64,000 bases of DNA from Phaseolus vulgaris (GCF_000499845.2 NC_023753.2:2108001-2172000), one strand, 5' to 3'. Shown: positions 11,596-25,056, counted from the stretch's first letter. A program made the numbers and translations. Notes: generated by a model not told the origin, from the sequence alone.

Positions 11596-12775
11596 TTTAG
11601 TAAGAAAAGGCATCCTAATAAAAGCTGCCTTCTTAAATGATATGTATAAGAAAAAAATTGATGTTGAACAATCAAGGTATTCTAGAAAAAGTCAAAAAGA
11701 TTAAAGTGTATTTATTCAAGAATGTCTTTGAGGAGAAGTTCCGAAGCTTGACTCAGAGGAATATAGACACCACCATAATACACACAGATACAGGGAACAC
11801 ACCAATATATATTGTATGGGAAGGAATCAGATACCTATGTTCTTGTTGTGTCATGATCTTTTCAGTGACATGCAGCAGCGATGAACTTGTTACTCAGTTC
11901 AAAATGAAGAAGATAAAATCTTTTGAAGTGAGATGGAATCTTTACTGGAAAGGAAATTAAGGAACATGATTAAGGAATTTTTGTTTGTCAACTGAACTAT
12001 GCTGAAGAAATTCTTTAAAGGTTTCAGATTATAGGCCAACACCCACCCCCATATGAATAAAAGAATAGCTAATCAAGTATGGTGGTTCAAAGAAGGTTGT
12101 TGAGTCACTTTATAGAAGTTTGATTGGATGTGTCTTCTAGTATATTACAACCAGAGTGGAAATTCTTCATGGTGCTTACCAATTACCAACACTGTGCTCA
12201 TGCGGAGAATTTTAAAGCTACTAAAAGATTGTTTGAGATTATCAAAGGCATTGCAAATTATGGAGTCAAGTACGAATGATTGCAAGAAATTAACTTTCAT
12301 GGATTTTCTGATACTGATTGCGCAGGTCCAATTGAAGATATTGAAAAGTACATATAGATACTACTTATCACTAGGATCTGAAATATTTGTAGAGTTCAAA
12401 TAAGCAAGAAGTTGTAGCATAATCAACAACAGAAGTACAATTTATAGCTATTGCAGGACTGCTATCAAGCAGCTTGTGTCAGACAATTATTGGTTTATTT
12501 GCAAACGGAGTAAAAGAAAGACCAAGACTATGAAGCTACTATTGCAATTTTGAAAATCAAGCAATATCTAAGGAAGAACAAAGCACTTTTATATATATGT
12601 GTGTGTATAATTATTTATTTCTCAGGAAAGTCCAAAGTGAAAGTTCATCTAAACTATTGTAGAACTGATAACAAATAGCTGATATCTTTATCAAGCCTTC
12701 ATTTGAAGGGAAGTGTGAAAATCTAAGAAAGAAAAAAGGTTTTCGAAGTTTGCCTGAGTCAGAGGAGTACTGTTA
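11596..12775 (+). pseudogene. Ty1-copia reverse transcriptase/RNase H remnant
   Basis: Several broken frames together spell the C-terminal half of a copia polyprotein in the right order. AAFLNDMYKKKIDVEQS near 11.62 kb corresponds to the 'FLNG.L.E.VYVEQP' region. DELVTQFKMKKIKSFEV lies near 11.89 kb, GIFVCQLNYAEEIL near 11.97 kb (the 'GIF..Q..YA..IL' motif) and SLYRSLIGC near 12.11 kb. NKQEVVA near 12.40 kb precedes an STAE-like STTEVQFIAI, then NQAIS near 12.56 kb and ADIFIKPSFEGK near 12.68 kb. Stops and frameshifts separate them, and no flanking LTR pair is clear. It is an inactive fossil. Confidence 0.8.
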
Positions 12776-12789
12776 TATATAGTTATAAT

Positions 12790-14860
12790 TTTGAATCGGT
12801 ACTGTTTTTAGGATCAGAAAAGCAACATATTGGGAAGTTGTTCCGAGGTAGGAGTACGAATGGAGTGGTAATCAATGACCACATTTTGTTTCTTATTCAT
12901 ATGGCAGATTTTCTTCAGTAAGATGAACCTTGTTTTCATCGAAAGAAACAAAAATCTTAAGAAAAGTATATTGGATAAAAATTGTCCATGATGGAGTAAG
13001 AAATATGTGTTAAGTGGCGTGCATGATGTGGTGATTAAGTCCACTAGTGATCACAGCATAATGGGTGATCCGTGTTAATCTTAGATTCTAGATGTAGTTA
13101 TGCCATTTGAAATTTCACACTTGAGAAAGTGCACACCTTTTGAAACGTGTGCAAACGAAGTCCATATATTTAAGTTTCGTCGACCTTACGCACCCAACTA
13201 CTTGCCTAGTTATTAAAACGGCGTGAGTGAATAAATAGTTCCTAAAGAAGTTGCTCTACTTGCATGGCTATCTCTGCCGACAAATAATTGTGGCCTTGAA
13301 TTTAGCTTCTGTATTAAGTGTTCGCTTGGCTTTTGCCAGATATGGTATAAAGATTTGGAGGCAAAAAACATAACCCATCAAATTGTAGCTTGGTGATTGT
13401 ATTCTTGTACCTATCATTTTCCCATGACGTGCTACAGACAGAAGGGTGGTTGATCCAATCATTGTCTCGTCACTGGTGGCTTATTTCATAATTGAGTTTC
13501 TGTCAATACGAGGCTTCCGACCAATAATCCGCATCTCAGAATGAAGGGTCAAGAACTGAGAACACACAAGAATAAACCAACAATTCTAGTCGCATTCATG
13601 TTCCCATCCAACACATGAGATAAGACAATGACCCTTCCCACATGGTATGGTACTACGAGTAGTGCTTGATGATAAGGCTACAAACTCCTTTCACTGCCTT
13701 CCATCACATATTAACACACCCTCAAAAGACAAACATTATACGATGAGCAGCAGCTTGCAAAGGCAATGGTCCTTTGATGATTTCATTTGGAACTGAGGAC
13801 AGCCACGATTTTGGATTTCATTAGAGGAACATTTTAAATGTAATCGGTTTTCCACCTTCTATGTCAAAACATGATTATGTCAAATCATCAATTACATTAA
13901 AATAATTTATAACTACTGCAGAATATGAAATCAATTGTCAGATGTTTCACATTCACACTAGACTGGCCAAATAAACAGGGCACTAAACATTGAAAATTTC
14001 GTACAGCCACACTGAAGTCCTGAACCATTACCAGAAGAATATCGAGAAACTTGAATTTTTTATTCTATATACAATTCTAAAACTTGTTTTATTTGCCACA
14101 TCTGTCACGTGTGTACCTCTGTTCCCTTCCTGTATCATCCATTAGCTAAAGAAATTGAATGGCTTGCTTAGTGAATCTGATATGTGTATTACTTTGACTA
14201 CTTTTTGAAATTACAGAAAATTAGACAGAGTACCGTAATGTTTTTGTCAATGTTTTCAAATGTTTCTTAAGTTGTGCAACCATGCTTTTGTTCCATTAGC
14301 TCTTACATTTTGGTGGAATCCATTAGCTATCTTCTAGATGTATGTTTCATTCATTGGATTCCACCCTAAGAAAAGGCTATTTCTGAAAAGTTAGATTCGT
14401 GATCACTAGCATGCTTGCTTATTATGTTATTGATGAATGAATGAAGCACGAATTTGGGAGTAAAAAATAACTCGTTTGGAAGGGAATGACATTTTCTTTT
14501 CACCGGTGAAATAACTCGAGTATAGAAATGACAAACTGGCATAATTTTGACTCATTCTACAAAATAAGCAAAACTCAATAAATAAACTAGCAATTTGGAT
14601 TATTCCAACTTCCAACGAGTTTCCTTACGGGTCTTCCGTCAACGATACTAAAATAATCAGAAGTAGACTTTGAGCCCTATACTTAGTGTTTTGCTTAATA
14701 AAATCATGAGATCGTGTGTTAAAGATAAGATTCTTCAAGATAAGGAATAATGTCTCTAAGCTATGTTTCTGCTACACGTCTAAAACAAGGGTCATGTTGT
14801 CTGACTCCATCCAGTAGCATTTCCAGGATTTGACTTCTCTAGAGATTCGTTTACTGCTAA
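12790..14860. other. Intergenic, mixed composition, no gene recognised
   Basis: This part is less AT-rich than its surroundings and may hold more decayed transposon sequence downstream of the copia remnant. Small ORFs at 12814-13044, 13268-13462 and 14427-14615 (all minus) show no domain that I recognise. Confidence 0.4.
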
Positions 14861-14862
14861 AG

Positions 14863-15120
14863 CTAGATATTCTTCGCTACAGTATTATGCTCTTTCAAGA
14901 GCCAGCATAGGATTTGGACGTATGCACCTTTAGAACAAAGAACATTGCTGCTTTTACCAAAATGACCACCGAATAGTAAAAATAACACCGAGACAGAGAG
15001 CAATGAATGGGACACTGGTTTTGTTGAGAAGCCACACACAGGACAATCTGAACCAACAACAAACAATCTTCTTCTAGCTAAGTTTTCTCTAGTAGAAATG
15101 CCAGAGTTTTCTATTTCCAC
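14863..15120 (-). pseudogene. Possible zf-RVT (LINE zinc-binding domain) remnant
   Basis: The 85-codon frame contains ISTRENLARRRL followed by CPVCGFSTKPVSH. This resembles the plant LINE-derived zf-RVT pattern 'PTRDNLxRRxV...CPxCG...ESxxHLF'. The expected upstream WRL/W motif and reverse transcriptase are not readable in frame, and the usual HLFxxCP follow-on is changed. It is most likely a short relic of a non-LTR retrotransposon or an RT-derived gene, not a live gene. Confidence 0.45.
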
Positions 15121-15594
15121 ATTCCTCCTGTGATGAGGAACCGTTTTCCAAATTTTAATGCTTTCTGTAACTTTCTATTATCCCACATACACGCCAACTT
15201 TTACAAAAGCCATATCAAATATTCTTCAGAAACATTTTGACATACTTTCCGATATTTCACATCTGGGTGATCACGCTTTTTATGTTTGAAACCGATGGTA
15301 GCAATATTCGTGAACGTTTTCCCCTGTTCATATCAGATTTGGGGAACTTTTCATTTCCAACTGATTATCTTCAAACCATCACCCACTTACAAGATTTTGC
15401 GAATAAAAATATCTACAAACTCAAATTAACAAATTTGCAGCAGGTGGACACGAACCTTGATCAGCCAAATTAGCATTGAGAAAACAGAGAGAACTAAACA
15501 TATATAATTGAAAGAAAACACTGAAATTCCATTCCTAACTAAGGGAAACATAAGGACGACGAGGCTTCGAAAACAGTGCAGAGTACTACAATCT
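15121..15594. other. 3' flank of the small acidic-protein gene
   Basis: This stretch should contain the 3' UTR and terminator region of the minus-strand gene that ends at 15595. Overlapping ORFs on both strands look like shadows. Confidence 0.4.
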
Positions 15595-16053
15595 CTACCC
15601 CCAATCAAACCTCTTTCTATCGAGGGGAATTGGAATTTGATTGTTGAGATTCCAGATATCATCATCCCAAACAACATCATTGTAGAGCTCCGTGAAAGCA
15701 TCACCCCCCAAGAAGTCCATGTCCCAAGCAGGGACCCAGGTGGAACCCCATGACATTTGCTCATCCACCCCACCTCTCAACCAAGGGATATTCTGATTAT
15801 TCTCCTCCCAATTCCAACCCATCACGCCACCGTCTCTTGCTCCTTGTTGCTGCTGCTGCTGCTGCAAGAACCCACCCACCATGTCTCTAGAGCTTTCCCT
15901 TCTCTCCTCTTCCTCCAGCACACTCTTCCCCACCTTTTGCTCACCCTCTTTCTTCACTTTCTTCTTCCCCAATGCCGTCACATCTTCAACATTGGGGGGA
16001 TTGTTGGTGGGCATAACAACAGCATTCACAGTCACACCTCTCTGCCTCTTCAT
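15595..16053 (-). CDS. Small acidic Trp-rich plant protein, function unknown
   Basis: Intronless gene for 152 residues. The longer in-frame start at 16161 would lie upstream of the TATA box at 16113-16120, so I place the start at 16053 (MKRQRGVTVN), about 60 bases below the TATA. Visible parts: a basic start; a Lys-rich patch KKKVKKE near residue 30; a Glu/Arg stretch EEEERRESSR; seven glutamines near residues 64-70 encoded by a CAG/CAA run (15849-15870); then a Trp-rich acidic C-terminal half (GWNWEENNQN, DMDFLGG, VVWDDDIWNLNN). The tail resembles acidic-aromatic activation regions, but no DNA-binding domain is present. A nuclear cofactor role is speculation. I do not recognise a named family. 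The gene looks real because of TATA placement, a clean frame and biased composition. Confidence 0.75.
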   Translation of the reverse strand: MKRQRGVTVNAVVMPTNNPPNVEDVTALGKKKVKKEGEQKVGKSVLEEEERRESSRDMVGGFLQQQQQQQGARDGGVMGWNWEENNQNIPWLRGGVDEQMSWGSTWVPAWDMDFLGGDAFTELYNDVVWDDDIWNLNNQIPIPLDRKRFDWG

Positions 16054-16112
16054 GTTGGTAGAGAAATTACAAGGAGTGGTGGAGCGATGGAAAAGTGAAT
16101 TGAAATTGATGG

Positions 16113-16120
16113 TATTTATA
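16113..16120 (-). promoter_or_regulatory. TATA box of the small acidic-protein gene
   Basis: The minus strand reads CCCTCTATAAATACCATC, a textbook plant TATA box (TATAAATA). It lies 60 bases upstream of the chosen ATG, leaving room for a 5' UTR of about 30 bases. Confidence 0.7.
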
Positions 16121-16169
16121 GAGGGTATGGAAATGTAGAGTGTGGACAATTTTGTAATCAAGTTGTGGT

Positions 16170-19100
16170 GGTGTGATGTGATGTGAGCAGTCCCATGGAT
16201 TTTTTGGGGTGATAAAATGCATATTCATTTGGGTTACCGGTACCATCCTTTTGCTCTAATTTGGAACATAACGACAAAAAAATCCCACCTTTTAGACAAC
16301 GTAGGGGTGAAGTACCAAGTGCCGTAAGTAAGTTAGAAGCAAGTCAAACTCTTGATCTGGTCCATTTGTTTTCATAGGTAGGCCTAGTGCAATGAATTTT
16401 TCGGTGAAAATGAGGTCCCTGTTTCTTTTTTAATCACCCAAACCTTCTCTTACTTCTTCTTTTTTTACGGTTATCACTGTTTGCCTTACGAATCGTGTTG
16501 GAATCATGCATCCACATGACGCTGTTGCAAGTTGTTGCAACTTGCCCCTCTCTCTTTCATTAAATTCCTCTCTTTACCTTTTTCTAAAGATACTTTGTTA
16601 AAACTTTCAAGAAATCGAAGGAGCTGTCATTTTTTTTTTCTCGGGAAGGTAAATCTTGTTCGGATGGAAGTTTCAAGTTTCAATAAACAATCACCGTTTC
16701 CACAAAAATTTAATTTTCTTATCTGTTTTTTTTTTTAAAATTATACCGTTGATTTTATCAATGCAGAGAAAAAATCATTTAAATAACAGAAGAAGAAAAT
16801 AACATTTTCAAAAGATTTAGCAAATCATTCATTTAAAACTACAATAAATTTTCTTAATTTCATTAAAAAAAACTTATGCAACTATCGGGAAGAGAATAGT
16901 TTAACGTTTAAAGTATGACTTTAAGTATTTGAAATTGTAAAGCTTACTTAAAAAATACTCTTATATCTGATTAAAAAAAAACTAACTTGTACAACAATAT
17001 AAGTAATTAAGTAAGTAACTAAAATAAGACAAATAAAATTGTAATTCAGTTAATTTTATCAATTTTTTTAAAGAACTTGTTCTTAAGGTTGGAATTCTTT
17101 TTATAGTAACTTTAATAATATCATCTTATTTTTTCGATGGTTACTGTGTTTGATACTTTCTAGTCTTCCAAAATGAGTAATGAGTACCTGTGAAGGCGTC
17201 CGACGTTCAAGTCAGTCCAAGTAAAATATGTAAGTGTTAGGATAAAAAAAATTATCTCTAATATTGTCCCCTCTGATACCTATAACTTTGTGTTGAGTTT
17301 AATTATCTGGATCTGTTTTTGAATTTAGACGAAAGTTTATTTGTGACTTACTGTTTTAATTATGATTAATCACGATTTATCGTCTGTCAAAAAAAAAATT
17401 GTTCTTATGGACTATTTGGTTTTTCTATACAAGAACATTACTATTAATCCGTCATTTTACTCTGTTGCAGTAGTTTTGAAGAGGAAAAAGAGTGAAAAAG
17501 AGAAGGGATAAAGGTCTTTGTGTGATGTAGGTGATGATGGTGTGTGATTAATGCAAAGTGAGGATGGTTTGCATGTTGGGGAAGCGGCAAAAGCAGGAGG
17601 AGCAGAAATGAATATGGAATGGTAGCAGAAGCATTTGATTAGGTGAGTGAATGTGGCAGATACAAAAGGGTTAGTGTTGGAATAAGAAGTATAGTGTAGG
17701 TAGGAAGCAGTGCAACAGCATGCCTAGTCCTACAACTTCAACTGTTACATGCATGCTCTCTTTGCTCCTCTGTCGGCATAAAGTCCAAATTCAATTGTGG
17801 GCCATTTTCCAAACAATCTTCCCAACTTTCTCATCTCATCTCATCTCATCTCATCTCTCATAAAGCAGCTGTAAAGTAGATGGAAACCATCAATTCCTTC
17901 TCAACTCACTCTTTTCATTACTATATTTTAATGCTTACTTAATATTCCACAACAAACACTTCATTATTATCATTCTCATAACTACTGCTATCAACTCTCT
18001 CAATCTCATCTTACTCTCTCAACCATGCACACACCAATGGATTCTTCTCCATATTTTTTTACAACACACAATATCAAATATTAATTAATAAATATTCTGA
18101 TATTGAAGAAATATTACACCAAAAAATATTGTTTCTTGAAAACATTCATTTGTAAAAAAGTAAACACGAAAAACTTTTTAATTTCGAATTCGTAAAAAAA
18201 TAAAACAAAAATCTTGCAATAAACGTGCGATATATTCTAAACTTTGAACTGATGTGAGATATTTTTTATTTTATTTTACGAGACATTGTATAATAAATAA
18301 TATTTTTCAACGCGCGACATGTATGTACAGTAAGGTTATATAGGTAGATAGATATTAAAGTATTATACAGCTGTAAGGATTTTGGACTTTTTTGCATTCC
18401 CTACACTCACTTGCACTATTCTCTGTCAACTCTCCTCTTAGTGTTTAACAGTAATTGATAAACAGAAGAAATTGAATAAAACTTATTGTGCAAAAAGTCA
18501 TACATTTTTTATATTTATATTTTTTTTTGTAAAAATTGTTTTTTTTTTAACTACCAAACAATTATTTAACTTTTCATTACACCCTCTAGCTAAAATGATT
18601 TGTCATGGGTAGAGGGATACATTATGGCAAAGTAATAACACTTTATCCAACACAAGAAATTAGGGTTGACTCAAATTTAAAAAGACAATTCATAACAATC
18701 ATTTTATATTTAAATTAAAAGATATTTCACTTTTAATATAGAAATCCTTTAATAACAGTGTTGTAACGATTAACATAAAAATATGATACTAGTGAATTTA
18801 ATAGTGAATATCTTAAGATTTTTATTTTTTTTAATTGTGACACAGTTGTCATAATCAAACAAACATAAATTAAATTTAACAAAATTTTATTAATAAAACA
18901 AATGTTTACTACTAATGTGTTTAATATCTCACTCATTTCTAAGTGTCTACTTATGAGATGTTTAACTTTTACTCTTTGTACTAAACGAATAAGAGATTGA
19001 TTAGAACTAAGTGAATGAATCAATAATTTTGATTAAAGAAAAGAATTGAATTTTTAACAAGTGTTAAAAGACAATTCCTTAACAAAAATCAAAGTTCAAA

Positions 19101-22100
19101 AAATCAAACATTCTAACACTGCTACAAAGAATTTAAGAATAAAAAATTATTGAACAAAAACTTTAAAATTCATTACAAAATCATAAGAGAATCAACCCAG
19201 GCAAAATGAAATAATTACAAAGAAGAAAATAAGAAAACTATGATGCTTTATTCTTTGAATATTGTGAGGCGGGTTGATTTCTCTTTGAAGTTGTATCTTT
19301 TTGTAGGTTTTTATAGTATAAGGATCTTGGAAATATATTATGTCTTATATATTGTTCATAGTTTCTAACTTTTCAAAATTCTCAAATTTTATTTCTAGTT
19401 TAATTGCGATTTTGTTTATTCATATATGTGCAAATGATTTGTTTCTAATCCTATTTCTTTATTGTAAATTTTATTCTCTAATTCTTTAACTCAATTTTTG
19501 TTTCTTGTTTTAATTCAAATAAATAACTTGGACTTTCGCTTGATGAGCCTTACTCAGGCTCATCATGTCATCTATTAGAAGCTTTTATTAGATCGTCTAG
19601 TTAGACGGTCCACTTTATAAAATATTATATTTTTTACTGCAACTAAAAACACAAAACACAAGATTAGCATAAAAAAATAGTTAAAACCAAAAACACATAA
19701 TTACATTCCAATAATCTACTATTAAAGTTTTAAAGTATGAGTAAAATTATATTCATCAATAACCTAAAATACATCTTCTCATTTGTCTCCACAAACCAAA
19801 TGTTTCATGTAACTCACGAGAATCCTTATTTATTTTCTGTTATAAGTTTTTTCCTAACTTGTTCAAGCACATATTTAAAACATTTTAGATACATAATTAT
19901 AACTAGTATATAATTAGTAGTTGAACCTAACATTAAGATCTAACAATGTGTTATTCAATAATAAAATAATTTCAACTAATTACAACATCTTCAAATCTAC
20001 TTTTCTTCCGACAACCCACTTCTTTTTTTTCTCTCTCTTTCACTTATTCAATCTGTAATTTATATTTTCATTCATTCGTATTTACTTCAACATGTTAACG
20101 AATGAGTACAAACTTTTAGTGTAACTTAATTATTTTTATCAAACAAAAAAATGTATGATTTGTTTGATCATAAAATAATTATTTTTAAGGATAATTTATA
20201 GGTTGTTCTCGTCGAACTAGAAGTCGGGAACTTGGAGGTAGTTTATGAGAAGATTTCTTTGTAACCATAGTCTTTGAACGATTTGAAATCACAGTGAGAT
20301 GATGAGAGTTTCACCGGTTGACAATAGTCTAACGATCAAGCAAGTGAAAACATAAAAAATCTTAATGTGTAATATGTATTGCATAGAATAATGTCTTTTT
20401 TTACTTGAAGAACTCTACTCATTTTGTAACATCATTGATCTCCCATTCTTTGAAGAATCGTAACAAAAAATAGAGTATTTTTATAATTTTTGTGACGAAA
20501 ATCTTTATAAGTATCTTACATTCTAATAAAACATTAAACATTTTCAATTTTTCAAAAATCAAATAGTAAACAATTAAAATTTTGATTACCCTTTTTCCTT
20601 TTAATAAGTAGCTAGCATTCTTTATGATTGCCCTTTTGGGATTGGAAATTATGAGAGTTAAATGGAACAGATCGACCACTAATGATGATATTGAAGAAAT
20701 GGTAGCATTTTTATTTGATGACTATAGAGTAGCATTATTATACCATGGTGGCACCATGATCAAAACACCATAAATGAGCAAAGTTGGACACAGACACTTG
20801 CCCTTAAGAAATTAATGGAAATGGCTCTATGGTACTCAACAGTGACAATATGGTATCAAAGTTGTAATCATAGTATGTGTGATGCTCTGACAGATCATAG
20901 TGCTCTCTGTTCCTCAGAACCATGAATGATGAAACAGTAGGTGGGCCAGAGGTGGGCCATAGGTGGGCCACATTTATTACAGACAAAACAGTTCAGACAG
21001 AAAGGGACGCTTATAATGAATTTGAGTTGGACCGAATAACATTGTCAGATTATGGGCTTCTCTTTGTCACACCCTTATTTAGTTTAGGCCCATTATGTAC
21101 AATTTTCTTCCGAGTGGGGACCAATGTGATGCCAGTACATCACTTGTTCAAAAGCATTTTAGAAAGGTTATAACTTTGCAATTATTATTACTTGTGGTTA
21201 AATTAAATCTCAACTTATGAGAATTAAATATGTTTTTGATATTATGTAATATAATATTATAATTAAGTTGAAGACAAATTATAATTAGTAGAGTTAAAAG
21301 TATTGTGTTAGATGATTTAGAGAATTAAATTCTCGAAAATAAATAAAATAATATAATTCTTAGATAAATTTCAGATATATGTTTCCTTTATTTCAAAATA
21401 CAGTTTATAATAAAATATTTTAACACTTTAATTTACATTAAATTTTATTTATCACGTACAATGATGAATTTCAATAGTTTGACAAATATATAGAATAACT
21501 ATTATTGTAAATAGTATTTTGATGTGTGTGAGAATGATGTTGTGTATTTACATAAAAAAAAAAACAGATATCAAATAGCTTGTGTTGAAATCAAATACAT
21601 TTTGCTTAAATCCAAAAGATTGGTTTCTTTTCATAGCAATATATAAGAGTGTTATTAGCAAACAACGAAATCAATTTTAAAGAACCACAACAACTTAAGA
21701 ACAATTTTAAAGCCTCCACATCTAAGCATGTGACACAAATGTGTTATCCCATAATCAAACAGAAAACTAAGTTATCGACTACTAATGAAACACACAACTT
21801 GAACCAAGATATCCAAATAATAAGAAAACTTCTTTTTCACCTAAACCCTGATTGTTATAAAAAAATTTTAAAAAATTATTGATCAAAACCTAAAAATTCG
21901 ATAAAAAAATTACAAATAAAAGAAAAATTAACTTTCCATTTGAAAGAAAAAATAAAAAATACAAATACAAAAAAATAAACAAAAATAATCACTCATGTCT
22001 CACAGATATTGATGTCTTCTATATATGTCCCTACTTATATTTGTACATATTTAGTTCAAAGGTAGATACTTTCTTTCTACTTTAAAAATATAAAATTAAC

Positions 22101-24290
22101 AAAAAAATAATTAAAATCTAAAGAAATTAAATTAAAATAAATTATTTATTTATTATTATATTTCAATAATTTATAATTAAAATTATTAAATATAAATAAA
22201 ATTATACTCATTAATATGTCAAATTTGTAAGTATATATACATCATATAATTAATTATATAATGTAATAAAAAATATTAAAAATAAAAATATTAAAAAAAA
22301 TTATCTAATAATTTTTTAAAATAGTATTATTTATAAAATAAATAATTATAATATAATAAAAATATAGTCATTTATATAAAAAAAATTATAATTTAATTAT
22401 AAATTATAAATTGACTATAGTCATCTTTACTTCTCATCATGTCAAACATGTAAGTATAGTTTAGTGGAATAGACTTTGTAAGACATCTTACACCGTAATA
22501 ATACTTATGCTTAAATTTTGCAAAGGTTCTTCGAGTTAAAATACTTAGAAATTCTTTTTAGATTTTATATATCTATAAAGAGTATTAATGATATAATTTA
22601 ACCTCTTTAAAAAGTCACTAATAGAATATTATCTGACAAAAATTTATATATTTAATATTTACACATGGATTCATAATCCTAGGTAATAACTAATAACTTC
22701 AAGCTTAAGTTAAGATTGTTAAAAATATTCTGTAACTATGCAATGTATTGCAACTAGCCTGAATTTATTTTAAAACTGTGGTTGATAACACTTCACAACT
22801 TATGGTTGCATTTTCAAATTTCAAACAGGAAACTATTATTCAGAACTGCTTAATCATTTTATTTTGTAAGAAGACAAGATAAAGTAGACAAGATATGAAA
22901 CAAGTTTATTCCAGTTAAAAAGAATCTATTGAATGAAACAATTTTATTCCAGTTTTAAAAATCTATTGAATTACAAAAAAGTGTTATAATATTAACTAAA
23001 AGTATTTGTCAACCATCAAACTTTAAGAAATGATTCTATAGGGAGTCACAAATATAGATATAGATTGAAACATAAGATTTTTCTTTATACAATTTTACAA
23101 GACTATATATTCATTTTTTGTTAATTTAATATATTAATGCACAAGTACAAACATGAAACGAGATAAATAATTAGGATACATAAAAACGTTAATTCACCCA
23201 TTATCATATTTTTTTTTATAAAAACTATCTGTGGAAACAAGATTAAACTAATTATATAGAACACACTTATTTAACTCTGTATAAGTATCAAATAGGATCA
23301 CGACAGTCCTTTCTTGTCAACCACATCTCAATCATTTTGAAATAAATTTCATTCATATAAAATATTAGTAGGAATTTAATTGAAAGAATAAAGATAAACG
23401 GATACCAGATAACTCTATTTTATTATTTTATTAAAGTGAACCTATGTTGTCATGTTTCCAAATACAGATTAATTGCTGCACCTAATTAACAAGCAGTTTC
23501 TCACCGAGAATTCCCTGTTATCAAACTACTCTACAATTTCTTCTAGTAATATAATAATCTATATTAAAACATAACAAATATATAATTAAAACAATAATAT
23601 ATTAAATTATAAAGTGAGAGTAATTTTTTAAAGGTGTAAACACATCATCACCTCACCCTGCTTTCAACCAAACAAAGAACTCATTGTGTTGAGAACAAGT
23701 ACAACAGATTCCAAAACAGTTTTGAAAATGCCACAGCACCTAAGAAAAATGCGACCAGCAAAAAACTCGTTTTCCTTTATGCTGTCCCCCATCGCAACTC
23801 TATTGTTCTTTAATTCTTTGACACTATTTAATGCATAGCGTAGAGTATAAGCAAAGTCAGAGGCAAATTTTTAATTAAATAATAATAATATTATTATTAT
23901 CATACAGTCAACTTGTTCTTTTTTTTTTTTTACATTCAACATTCTCATATAAAAACCATTTTGTACAAATTTTCCATCTTAAGTTGCTAATAGTTACAAT
24001 TTAAAGACCCATAACAAAAAGAAATCTTACCATTCTCTTGAAGACTTCTATCTACAAAAAAGAGAATGGTATTTAAACACAGACCTCTGATCTCAAATCA
24101 GTCCTATATCATTATTTGGATACTAGACAATTGAGTATATTTACAAACAGACACAAGATAATACTTTATCTCTTCCTCTGAACTCAAAAGATCCAAAAAT
24201 TACTTCTTCTTTCCGTGTTTATTGTATGAAGACTGGTTATGTTTATGTTTATGTTGAACTCAATCCTAATATTAAAACTGCGAGAGAGGA
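16170..24290. other. Long AT-rich intergenic region
   Basis: No gene could be supported over about 8 kb. Noted items: an ATCTC pentamer microsatellite at 17829-17860; a small hairpin TGTAGGTAGG...CCTAGTCCTACA near 17696-17735; three direct 'aggtgggcca' repeats at 20940-20970; a possible degenerate primer-binding site TGGTATCAAAG near 20851; and very AT-rich sequence at 22080-22400. Small ORFs such as 20922-21173 plus have no domain. Confidence 0.5.
17829..17860. repeat. ATCTC microsatellite
   Basis: The pentamer CATCT/ATCTC is repeated about five to six times in the sequence 'ctcatctcatctcatctcat'. Confidence 0.85.
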
Positions 24291-24296
24291 CAGGAT

Positions 24297-25056
24297 CTAT
24301 GCCAGGGCAGGGATGCTGCAATTTCGTCTATCCCTATCAAGGCAATCGAATCCCTCAACTCTCACAACAGGATTGTTACCAAAATTAGCTCGAACACACC
24401 CTCCCTTCCTTGAAGAGGATGAGGGAGATGGTGGAAGACCTGATGCGGTCGGAACCACCACCCACGACTGCGGTGAGAGAGGAGAAAACGTCTCATCTCC
24501 AAATCGAGCATCTTGAATCAAAGGGTTAGTTGCTCTGCTAGGCGGCGACCCACAGAAAAATGGTGGCGAGGAGGCTGCCACTGGCCATGAGTGCTCTACA
24601 TCAAAATCACTGTCCTGAAAAACCATCAACACACAAAATCAATTAAATCTGAACGCAACCTTCATATCAAAACAACAAATTAACCTAAACCACATGGCTC
24701 AAAACAAAAGAGAAAAACCAAATAAAAAACATTAAAGAACAATACCTACCTTGTTGAGTATGTTGTCCAGAGGATTCGAACCAGAGGAGGTTGAATCACA
24801 CGGCTCGACCTGGCAGCTGCAGAGAAACAAAGTATGCAAAGTTTAGCAATAATAATTGTAATAATATTTTGAAATAGAACAAGGAGAAGAAAGGATAGCG
24901 CCTATACCTGAGATGCCATCGGAAGTTTCTAACAGGGTGATCGTTGACGGGAAAGTTGAAGAGGCCGCAGAGGCCGACGCGGCGGGGCTTGGGACAAACC
25001 ACGCTAATCTCATCGTGTGATGGAACGACCACGTTTTGGATGGCAAACTGCTTCAT
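24297..25056 (-). CDS. Conserved plant protein of unknown function ending in SIPALA
   Basis: Three coding exons join in frame to 177 residues: 25056-24908 (MKQFAIQNVV...FRWHL), 24816-24750, and 24614-24297. Introns are GT-AG: donor CTCAG|GTATAG with acceptor CTCTGCAG|CTGCC, then donor AACAAG|GTAGGT with acceptor TTTTTCAG|GACAG. Exon sizes of 149, 67 and 318 keep the frame. The protein has a basic N-terminal part (CPKPRRVGLCG), the segment DVEHSWPVAASSPP, a Ser/Pro-rich middle (LPPSPSSSSRKGG), and the end VEGFDCLDRDRRNCSIPALA. I recall a plant-specific uncharacterised family with a similar RDRRxCSIPA tail but cannot name it with certainty. No signal peptide or membrane segment is visible. The overlapping plus-strand ORF at 24226 is a shadow. 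Confidence 0.82.

Noticed and set aside
16054..16161. Longer N terminus (MITKLST...) for the small acidic protein
   Set aside because: The added codons span the TATA box and the likely transcription start, so they cannot be in the mRNA.
20850..20870. TGGTATCAAAG as a retrotransposon primer-binding site
   Set aside because: No LTR-like sequence before it and no gag or pol after it, so the match may be chance.
24057..24120. tRNA-like CTGATTTGAGATCAG arm
   Set aside because: Only an anticodon-like stem-loop is present; no D arm, T arm with TTCGAAC or acceptor stem could be matched.
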